Below are positions 1 through 5,051 of a stretch of 5,051 bases of DNA, one piece after another. A model generated the notes under the pieces. The model saw only the letters and a program-made list of their open reading frames with translations, ran no database searches and was not told where the DNA came from. The stretch's first letter is position 1; every line of letters starts with the position of its first letter. The DNA is from Bacteroidales bacterium. Lineage in GTDB: Bacteria > Bacteroidota > Bacteroidia > Bacteroidales > UBA1402. The DNA is taken from contig JALNXZ010000133.1 of the NCBI GenBank assembly GCA_023230125.1, positions 1 through 5,051 of the forward strand. The letters run 5' to 3'. The translations under genes and the position numbers were made by a program.

Positions 1-396
1 AATTTGATTTCAAAACAAAAAATTAAAGGAATTTTCTCTTCTCCGCCATACGTTGGTCTAATCGATTATCATGAACAACATGCCTATGCATATGATTTAT
101 TTGGATTTGAGAGAAAAGATGAGTTAGAAATTGGACCGCTTTTCAAAGGCCAAGGCAAAGAAGCTAAACTAAGTTATATACAAGGCATTAGTGATGTACT
201 AAACAATGCAAAAAAATACCTTGTTGATGACTATGATATTTTCTTAGTTGCAAATGACAAATATAATATGTATCCAATTATTGCCGAAAATGCTGGAATG
301 CAGATTGTGAATCAATATAAAAGGCCAGTATTAAATCGGACAGAAAAAGACAAAGGAGCATATTCAGAAATAATTTTTCATTTAAAAAAGAAATAG
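1..396 (+). CDS. DNA methyltransferase (N4-cytosine/N6-adenine type), C-terminal part, 5' end outside window
   Basis: The frame is open at the left edge, so this is the 3' end of a longer gene; the TTG at position 4 is probably internal. The visible part opens with a hydrophobic strand followed by S-S-P-P-Y about 13-16 residues in. That is motif IV (the catalytic [DNS]-P-P-[YFW] loop) of S-adenosylmethionine-dependent amino-methyltransferases. About 115 residues follow, including a strand-like IFLVAND segment and a late Y-K-R-P-V-L-N-R stretch, fitting the motif V-VIII half of the fold. The AdoMet-binding motif I (FxGxG) is not visible and should lie upstream. SPPY is commonest in N4-cytosine enzymes but also occurs in N6-adenine enzymes, so the modified base is an inference. 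It is the first visible gene of the restriction operon, ending 2 bp before the next start, and would protect host DNA from the downstream nucleases. Confidence 0.85.
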   Translation, partial: NLISKQKIKGIFSSPPYVGLIDYHEQHAYAYDLFGFERKDELEIGPLFKGQGKEAKLSYIQGISDVLNNAKKYLVDDYDIFLVANDKYNMYPIIAENAGMQIVNQYKRPVLNRTEKDKGAYSEIIFHLKKK

Positions 397-398
397 AA

Positions 399-1940
399 AT
401 GGCAAAAGTAAACCTAGATGCAATTATTCCAAGAGAAGATTTTGAATCAATTGGAGAGAATAAAACTTATAATACTTTTAGTGAATTACCTTTGATCCAA
501 TTGACCAACATCCTTTTTTTACCATACCTTCGAAAACCTGATTTCCAAAGAGAAACTAATGAATGGGATGCTAAAAAAATCTGCGAATTTATAGATAGTT
601 TTATAAATGGTGACTTAATCCCATCAATTATTCTTTGGAGAAGTAATTCTGGGCTGTATTTTGTCATTGATGGTGCTCACAGATTAAGTGCTTTATTAGC
701 TTGGATTAAGGATGATTATGGTGATGGAGGACTTTCATTAAAGTTTTTTGATGGACAAATTAATGACGATCAAAAGAAAATAGCAGAAGAAACGAGAAAA
801 CTAATTAACAGAAAGGTCGGTTCATATGCCGATATCATTAAATCTTATGAGACCGGCGACGAGAAATTAATTAGCAAAGCAAAAAATATAGGTTATTATT
901 CATTAAAACTACAATGGGTTACTGGTGATGCAAAGAAAGCTGAACACTCATTTTTTAAGATAAATCAACAAGGTGTAGCATTAAATAATACTGAAAAAAA
1001 ATTATTAGAAAATAGAAATAAGGGAAATTGTATAGCCGCGAGAGCAATAAAAACAGGTGGTACAGGACATAAGTATTGGTCAGATTTTGACGCAACTACA
1101 CAAAATGAAATACAGTTAATCTCTGAAGAAATTAATAAGTGTCTTTTTACTCCTCCACTGTTAGGCCCAGTTAAATCTCTTGATCTACCTATTGCTGGTA
1201 AAATTTCTTCAGCTCAAACTATTCCTTTGATATTGGACTTTGTAAATATTGTAAATAAAATTCCAGCAGAATTCAAAGATACTTTGAGTGATGATATCAA
1301 TGGTAGTGAAACACTTAGATATTTAAAAAATGTAAGAAAAATTGTTTGGAGGATTAATAGTTCACATTTGTCTTCACTAGGGTTACATCCATTAGTATAT
1401 TTTTACTCATTGGAAGGGAGACATAAACCGGCTTCATTCTATGCAGCTGCTGAATTTATTTCTGAATTGGATAGAACTAATAAGTTTTTTGATTTTATAA
1501 GAGTCAGAAAGTATTTTGAAGACTTTTTACTTAAATACAATTATTTAGCTCAACAAGTAAATGATAAGTTTAAATATGCAAATAAAAGCTACAAATACAT
1601 TTCAAATATGTATATGAATCTTATTGAATTTTTATTGAAGGAGACTAATATTGATAAAGCTGCTGAAGGATTGTGTAATAACAAAGATTTTAATTATTTA
1701 AAATTAAATCAGAATTCTAGTGAAGAGGATATTTTTTCAAATTTTTCTAGTGATAAGAAATCTGCTATTTTTATTAAAGAAGCTTTGACTAATCCAATAA
1801 GATGTAAAATTTGCAATGGATTAATTCATCAAAACTCATTAACAATTGATCATATTATTAGAAAACAAGATGGTGGAATCGGCTCTATTGAAAATGGTCA
1901 AATAGCTCATCCATATTGTAATTCAACATATAAAAATTAA
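399..1940 (+). CDS. DUF262 (GmrSD/ParB-like) protein with C-terminal HNH endonuclease domain
   Basis: The 513-residue protein has two recognisable parts. The N-terminal DUF262-like domain (about 25-220) shows F-Q-R-E-x3-W (49-56), I-P-S-I-I-L-W (74-80), the signature D-G-A-H-R (91-95; usually DGQQR or DGxxR) and a later F-x-K-I-N-x2-G...E segment (186-199). In GmrS/GmrSD type IV enzymes this ParB-like fold is linked to nucleotide binding and hydrolysis. The C-terminus (469-513) is a zinc-finger HNH nuclease: C469-x2-C472, D484-H485, GG at 492-493, N499, H504-x2-C507-N508. The roughly 250 residues between are helical-looking and unassigned. The ATG is 2 bp after the methyltransferase stop and the gene ends 2 bp before the next start, so it is translated within the restriction operon. 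It may cut modified phage DNA as GmrSD enzymes do, or be an accessory nuclease or specificity factor; the sequence cannot distinguish these. Confidence 0.88.
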   Translation: MAKVNLDAIIPREDFESIGENKTYNTFSELPLIQLTNILFLPYLRKPDFQRETNEWDAKKICEFIDSFINGDLIPSIILWRSNSGLYFVIDGAHRLSALLAWIKDDYGDGGLSLKFFDGQINDDQKKIAEETRKLINRKVGSYADIIKSYETGDEKLISKAKNIGYYSLKLQWVTGDAKKAEHSFFKINQQGVALNNTEKKLLENRNKGNCIAARAIKTGGTGHKYWSDFDATTQNEIQLISEEINKCLFTPPLLGPVKSLDLPIAGKISSAQTIPLILDFVNIVNKIPAEFKDTLSDDINGSETLRYLKNVRKIVWRINSSHLSSLGLHPLVYFYSLEGRHKPASFYAAAEFISELDRTNKFFDFIRVRKYFEDFLLKYNYLAQQVNDKFKYANKSYKYISNMYMNLIEFLLKETNIDKAAEGLCNNKDFNYLKLNQNSSEEDIFSNFSSDKKSAIFIKEALTNPIRCKICNGLIHQNSLTIDHIIRKQDGGIGSIENGQIAHPYCNSTYKN

Positions 1941-1942
1941 AT

Positions 1943-2725
1943 ATGTCACTAACTAACGATCAAATTCGACAAATAGAAGAAGTACTAAAAATGAGTCTTC
2001 GTAATAAATTCCAGAATTACAATCCAGAACCAGCTGTTATGCCTTTTCATACAAGATTGTTGGGAAAAGACAGACTCGCGTTGTATTCCTTTATTCATTC
2101 ACTAAATACCAATTTTGGAACAAGTATTTTTGAACCGGTTGCATTAACTTTAGCTTCTACAAAATTTAAGTCAGCTCATGCTCAAGCAACTTCTGGAATT
2201 CAAATATCATCAGAAGCACACAAAATAATCCAAAATATTATGGACAAATTGACGATAGCTGAGACATTACCAAACAAAATTGAAGAAATTGCTGCAATAA
2301 GGGCAGTTTGTCAGATTGGTGAAATGGAATCAGTTAAACCAACCAAAGTTGATGTAAAAATCATTGGACATGACGATACAATTTATTTGTTTGATATAAA
2401 GACTGCTAAACCTAATGTTGGTGGTTTTAAAGAATTTAAACGTACTCTTTTAGAATGGGTTGCAGCTACTCTTGCTGATAACCCAAATGCTAATATTCAA
2501 ACTATGATTGCTATCCCATATAACCCATATGATCCTCAACCGTATAAACGGTGGACGATGAGAGGTATGCTCGATTTGCCCAATGAATTAAAGGTCGCAG
2601 AAGAATTTTGGGATTTTCTTGGTGGAGAAGGCGTATATCAAGATTTGTTAGATTGTTTTGAAAGAGTCGGAATTGAGTTACGGACAGAAATTGATGACTA
2701 TTTTTCAAGATTTAATAGACAATAA
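1943..2725 (+). CDS. Type II restriction endonuclease, TdeIII-like family (first paralogue)
   Basis: This 260-residue protein resembles the TdeIII family of type II restriction endonucleases, which cut unmethylated DNA. From memory, TdeIII/MjaII-type enzymes recognise GGNCC; the site for this protein cannot be read from sequence. The visible PD-(D/E)xK core is D137 (V-D-V-K-I), then D151-I-K153 on the next strand, followed by K-P-N-x-G (156-160) and a helix F-K-E-F-K-R-T-L-L-E-W (162-172). Other landmarks are P-F-H (34-36), L-N-T-x2-G-x3-F-E (54-64), I-P-Y-N-P-Y-D-P (191-198) and E-F-W-D-F-L-G-G-E (221-229). Length suits a complete single-domain enzyme and nothing appears broken. The ATG 2 bp after the DUF262-HNH stop gives an N-terminus that aligns with its downstream paralogue. 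No Shine-Dalgarno sequence is visible. It likely works with the upstream methyltransferase. Confidence 0.85.
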   Translation: MSLTNDQIRQIEEVLKMSLRNKFQNYNPEPAVMPFHTRLLGKDRLALYSFIHSLNTNFGTSIFEPVALTLASTKFKSAHAQATSGIQISSEAHKIIQNIMDKLTIAETLPNKIEEIAAIRAVCQIGEMESVKPTKVDVKIIGHDDTIYLFDIKTAKPNVGGFKEFKRTLLEWVAATLADNPNANIQTMIAIPYNPYDPQPYKRWTMRGMLDLPNELKVAEEFWDFLGGEGVYQDLLDCFERVGIELRTEIDDYFSRFNRQ

Positions 2726-2738
2726 ATTTAAATGTGTT

Positions 2739-3794
2739 ATGGCATTATCTAATACAACAAAAGAAAGAATATCAATTGAAGTAATTAAAACACTTGTAAC
2801 AAGGTTTGAAAGTTTTCCGGAAGATGCATCAAAAAATAGAAATGCTCCTTTTCATGAAGCTTTTTTGAAGGCATTTTCTAACAAACTAGAGGGAAAAGTC
2901 TCTGATACTTCATTTTTCATTAGTTTAAGCAGTTGGTTACAAGGACTAAATACAACGTTAGGGCAAACTTTCTTTGAAAATGTTGCGCATATTTTATCTA
3001 ATGGAGAAAAAAGAGAATACACTTCTAAAAAAATTGGAAATCGCCCTATCACTCAAACTCAAAGGAATCATATTTCTCAGATTGTAGCAGATTTAAGTAA
3101 TTCTTCTGCATTGCCAGATCTTGAAAAAGAAAACCAACTTATCTTTGTAAATTACCCAACTTCTCAAATAAATGCAATGGACTTTACAGCAGATGTTTTT
3201 TTCGAAGAAGCCAATAGTATAACTGCAATTGAATTGAAATCGGTAAAACCTAATTCTGGGGAAATGAAAGGAGAAAAACAGAAAATCTTAGAAGGTAAAG
3301 CTGCGTTATTTAATCTTTTTCCTGGCAAACAAATAAATTTCTACATAGGTTTTCCTTTTGACCCAACAGTTAATCCCACAACCGAATCCGTAACAAGTTA
3401 CAATAAAAAAAGATTTTTGGGCTCAATAATTAATATGAATAAATTTTTTGCGCCAGATGAAACTCTTGTAGCGAGTGAATTATGGGATTTCTTATCTGGC
3501 GAAGAAAATACCATGGAAGAGATACTTGAAATAATTAATACAATCTCAACCACATCTTTTATTGATAAATTTTTATTGATAAATGACGATTCAAAAAAGA
3601 ATACACCTGAATATATAGCTCAACTCACAGAGTGGAATTTAATTTCCGAAATTGAATTAATAAAAAAGCAATTAATTATATTCAAAAAAATCTGTAGAAA
3701 TACGAGATTAACTCGAATTTACAACAAAAAAAGCTTTGACACTAAAGGAAACTATAATTGGGATAGATATAATGAACTAAAACAGCTTTATTGA
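2739..3794 (+). CDS. TdeIII-like restriction endonuclease, diverged second paralogue with C-terminal extension
   Basis: A 351-residue protein whose first ~265 residues match the upstream nuclease motif for motif: P-F-H (37-39), L-N-T-x2-G-x3-F-E (70-80), D152 (A-D-V), E165-L-K167, K-P-N-x-G (170-174), F-P-F-D-P (205-209) and E-L-W-D-F-L-S-G-E (247-255). The PD-(D/E)xK residues D152, E165 and K167 are intact, so it looks catalytically competent. An extra tail (about 283-351), rich in Lys, Arg, Asn and Tyr, is absent from the first copy. The frame stays open upstream with a TTG at 2658 and an ATG at 2694. The ATG at 2739, 13 bp after the preceding stop, is preferred because M-A-L-S-N lines up with M-S-L-T-N of the paralogue. 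The 2694 ATG would overlap the upstream gene by 32 bp. It could be the partner of a heterodimer, or a second enzyme with its own site. Confidence 0.8.
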   Translation: MALSNTTKERISIEVIKTLVTRFESFPEDASKNRNAPFHEAFLKAFSNKLEGKVSDTSFFISLSSWLQGLNTTLGQTFFENVAHILSNGEKREYTSKKIGNRPITQTQRNHISQIVADLSNSSALPDLEKENQLIFVNYPTSQINAMDFTADVFFEEANSITAIELKSVKPNSGEMKGEKQKILEGKAALFNLFPGKQINFYIGFPFDPTVNPTTESVTSYNKKRFLGSIINMNKFFAPDETLVASELWDFLSGEENTMEEILEIINTISTTSFIDKFLLINDDSKKNTPEYIAQLTEWNLISEIELIKKQLIIFKKICRNTRLTRIYNKKSFDTKGNYNWDRYNELKQLY

Positions 3795-3836
3795 TTTTAA
3801 TTTTCTTAGTATGAGACACTCAAAGAAAATAAAGCT
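3784..3836 (+). terminator. Bulged AT-rich inverted repeat at the end of the restriction operon (possible terminator)
   Basis: The right arm (3819-3836) can pair almost continuously with three left segments: AGCTTT (3784-3789) with AAAGCT (3831-3836), ATTTTCTT (3800-3807) with AAGAAAAT (3823-3830), and TGAG (3812-3815) with CTCA (3819-3822) around an ACA loop. The 5' side carries bulges of 10 and 4 nt. It spans the stop codon of the last nuclease gene, where a transcript end is expected. The stem is AT-rich and no U-tract follows, so it is not a canonical intrinsic terminator; an mRNA-end stabilising structure or chance pairing remains possible. Confidence 0.35.
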
Positions 3837-3869
3837 ATCCAAAATCTGATCCGTCAGCAATTTTTGTAA
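3810..3869 (+). pseudogene. Possible C-terminal remnant of a disrupted gene (19 codons)
   Basis: Between a TAG at 3807 and a TAA at 3867 lies a short frame reading Y-E-T-L-K-E-N-K and ending L-I-R-Q-Q-F-L. It has the balance of charged, amide and aliphatic residues typical of a helical protein C-terminus, but contains no start codon. It sits just after the restriction operon and 27 bp before the truncated dehydrogenase gene, in the same direction. That is where the end of an ancestral upstream neighbour would lie if the restriction cassette had landed inside or beside it. The parent family is not recognised, and a frame this short could easily arise by chance. Confidence 0.25.
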
Positions 3870-3896
3870 GAAGGCACACTTCGCAGGTATATTAAA

Positions 3897-4076
3897 ATGA
3901 GAAAAGTAGTAGTAATCGGAGCGACATCTGGAATAGGAAAAGGGCTTGCAAAAAAATTTGCTGAAAAAGGCTGTTTGGTTGGAGTCACAGGACGACGTCG
4001 TGAGTTGCTGGAAGAATTAAAAAAGGAAAGGCCGGAATCTTACATTATAAGTGCTCACTATTTTGTCATGTACTAA
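3897..4076 (+). pseudogene. Truncated short-chain dehydrogenase/reductase (SDR), N-terminal fragment
   Basis: The ATG opens a 59-codon frame absent from standard long-ORF calls. It begins M-R-K-V-V-V-I-G-A-T-S-G-I-G-K-G, the first beta strand and glycine-rich NAD(P)-binding loop (TGxxxGIG type, here G-A-T-S-G-I-G) of classical SDR oxidoreductases. It continues through helix 1 into the second strand with T-G-R-R-R-E-L-L-E-E-L, where the arginines after the strand suggest NADPH preference. SDR similarity stops near residue 50, and the frame ends nine residues later (I-S-A-H-Y-F-V-M-Y) at a TAA. Intact SDRs are about 240-280 residues and carry a Y-x3-K active site, which is missing. The breakpoint near 4045-4050 points to a deletion or rearrangement that fused the 5' end of this gene to the upstream region of the following hydrolase gene. 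It is unlikely to be functional. Confidence 0.8.
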
Positions 4077-4101
4077 ATCAAATATATAAAACTCTACAAC
4101 C

Positions 4102-5051
4102 ATGAAAAAGACATTACATTTTCTCCTACCTGGGATATTGAGCTTACCATTAAAGACATGCTCTATTCTTTGTATTTTACTTTTTATGGCGACTACTGCA
4201 AATTTGCATGCACAAGAATCCATTCCGCTTTTTAAGATTGAACCGCACCGAATTGTTATTACCAATCAAAATCAGGTACTTGCAGTATCAATTGATTGTC
4301 CTTCCTTTATCCTGGAAAAACAAACTATCGGAGGATACTCACCATTGAAAAAATACGGTGATATCAGAAAATCCGAAAAAGAGCCCTACCGTATAACGTA
4401 TTCACCTGTTAAACTCCAAGGCGGAGGTCAAATAGATGTTCAGCTTTTTATCCAATGGTCTCCAAAAGAAAAGCTTCTTCACAAGTGGGTAAAATACAGT
4501 ATATCAGGTATTGAAAGTCCTGTTTTGTTAAAGGAAATCATTTTGGATAGACTGGAAACAAACGACCATTCATTAAGCTTACCGTCATCGCCTGGTCAAA
4601 GCTACCCGGTTTTCTTTCCCGGATTTTTTGCAGGTGTTGAATTCCCTGTATCTTCCATGCGGATGGAATCAGGGCGTATACTCATGGCCCACCAGCCGGG
4701 ACTTCGAATGCAACCAGGAAAATGGTATGAAAGCAAAAAGACAGTTTATGGTGTAGCACAAAAAGGTCACGAAAAAGAGGCATTCCTTTCTTATATTGCG
4801 GCTAACCGACCGGGAAAAGATGAGATACATGTAAATTATAACTCCTGGTGGAGTGCTCCGGTTCCATATTCTGAGACCACCATGCTTGAACTCATAAAGA
4901 CATTCGAACTGAAATTGTTCCAGCCTTATGGTGTATCGTTCAACTCTTTCTGTATTGATATGGGATGGTCCGATCCAAAAAGTATTTGGAGTATAGACAC
5001 CCTTTTGTTTCCCAAAAGATTTGACAACATCCGGCAGGCTGCCAAAAAGAT
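4102..5051 (+). CDS. Secreted glycoside hydrolase, GH36/GH27-clan-like (putative alpha-galactosidase), 3' end outside window
   Basis: The ATG at 4102 opens a frame with no stop for 316 codons to the window edge. Residues 1-37 form a signal peptide: two hydrophobic stretches separated by K18, ending L-H-A before Q38, so export to the periplasm or beyond is expected. Residues ~45-235 are a beta-rich N-terminal domain. At 244-250 (V-N-Y-N-S-W-W) a TIM barrel seems to begin, followed by F-C-I-D-M-G-W (283-289), W296, D299 and L-F-P (302-304). The pattern F-x-I-D-x-G-W...W-x2-D-x3-F-P is characteristic of GH36 and related alpha-galactosidase barrels. The catalytic aspartates should lie beyond the window, so exact family and substrate are unproven. 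GC content is clearly higher than in the restriction genes. The likely role is releasing alpha-linked sugars from polysaccharides. No convincing Bacteroidetes -33/-7 promoter was found in the short upstream gap. Confidence 0.75.
   Translation, partial: MKKTLHFLLPGILSLPLKTCSILCILLFMATTANLHAQESIPLFKIEPHRIVITNQNQVLAVSIDCPSFILEKQTIGGYSPLKKYGDIRKSEKEPYRITYSPVKLQGGGQIDVQLFIQWSPKEKLLHKWVKYSISGIESPVLLKEIILDRLETNDHSLSLPSSPGQSYPVFFPGFFAGVEFPVSSMRMESGRILMAHQPGLRMQPGKWYESKKTVYGVAQKGHEKEAFLSYIAANRPGKDEIHVNYNSWWSAPVPYSETTMLELIKTFELKLFQPYGVSFNSFCIDMGWSDPKSIWSIDTLLFPKRFDNIRQAAKK

Noticed and set aside
467..667. Minus-strand open frame of 66 codons
   Set aside because: It lies opposite the DUF262 domain, whose motifs are clearly conserved in the forward frame; it shows no recognisable domain.
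2511..2708. Minus-strand open frame of 65 codons
   Set aside because: It is antisense to the 3' end of the first TdeIII-like nuclease, including its E-F-W-D-F-L block; treated as a shadow frame.
2852..3052. Minus-strand open frame of 66 codons
   Set aside because: It is antisense to a conserved part of the second nuclease and has no independent support.
3861..3893. Promoter-like TTTTTG and TATATT boxes before the SDR fragment
   Set aside because: The second box lies only 3 bp before the ATG, which leaves no room for a leader, and it does not match the Bacteroidetes TAnnTTTG -7 element.
4061..4092. TTTG-like -33 element before the hydrolase gene
   Set aside because: No TAnnTTTG-like -7 box occurs at the right spacing, and the implied start site would be within about 5-10 bp of the ATG.
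4017..4265. Minus-strand open frame of 82 codons
   Set aside because: It overlaps the SDR fragment end and the hydrolase signal peptide; the forward frame has a convincing signal peptide and hydrolase motifs.
1..5051. CRISPR array, tRNA, rRNA or insertion sequence
   Set aside because: No regularly spaced direct repeats, cloverleaf-like segments, rRNA motifs or transposase motifs were seen on either strand.

Overview
The window looks like a low-GC Bacteroidota (Bacteroidetes) chromosome. Coding is dense and AT-rich, genes start without clear Shine-Dalgarno sequences, and the last gene has a Sec signal peptide ending in a Bacteroidetes-style 'HAQ' cleavage region. No 16S or other phylogenetic marker is present, so the assignment is an inference.

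Positions 1-3794 hold a compact, co-directional restriction-modification operon. It contains the 3' end of an amino-DNA methyltransferase (SPPY motif), a DUF262 (GmrSD/ParB-like) protein with a C-terminal HNH nuclease domain, a TdeIII-type PD-(D/E)xK restriction endonuclease, and a second, diverged and longer paralogue of that endonuclease. Gaps are 2, 2 and about 13 bp, so one transcript is likely. The methyltransferase would protect host DNA and the TdeIII-like proteins would cut unmodified DNA. The DUF262-HNH protein could add a separate, possibly modification-dependent, nuclease. The two non-identical TdeIII-like subunits in tandem are the most unusual part: they share motifs along their whole length, and both keep the catalytic residues.

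Positions 3795-4101 are a scar-like junction. They hold a bulged inverted repeat directly behind the last nuclease gene, a short protein-like reading frame that may be the tail of a disrupted gene, and the first ~50 codons of a short-chain dehydrogenase/reductase (SDR) gene cut off by an abrupt junction.

From 4102 to the window end base composition rises visibly in GC. A secreted glycoside hydrolase with features of the GH36/GH27 (alpha-galactosidase) clan begins here and runs off the window. The composition step and the truncated SDR gene suggest that the restriction cassette is an acquired block placed next to ordinary polysaccharide-utilisation genes.
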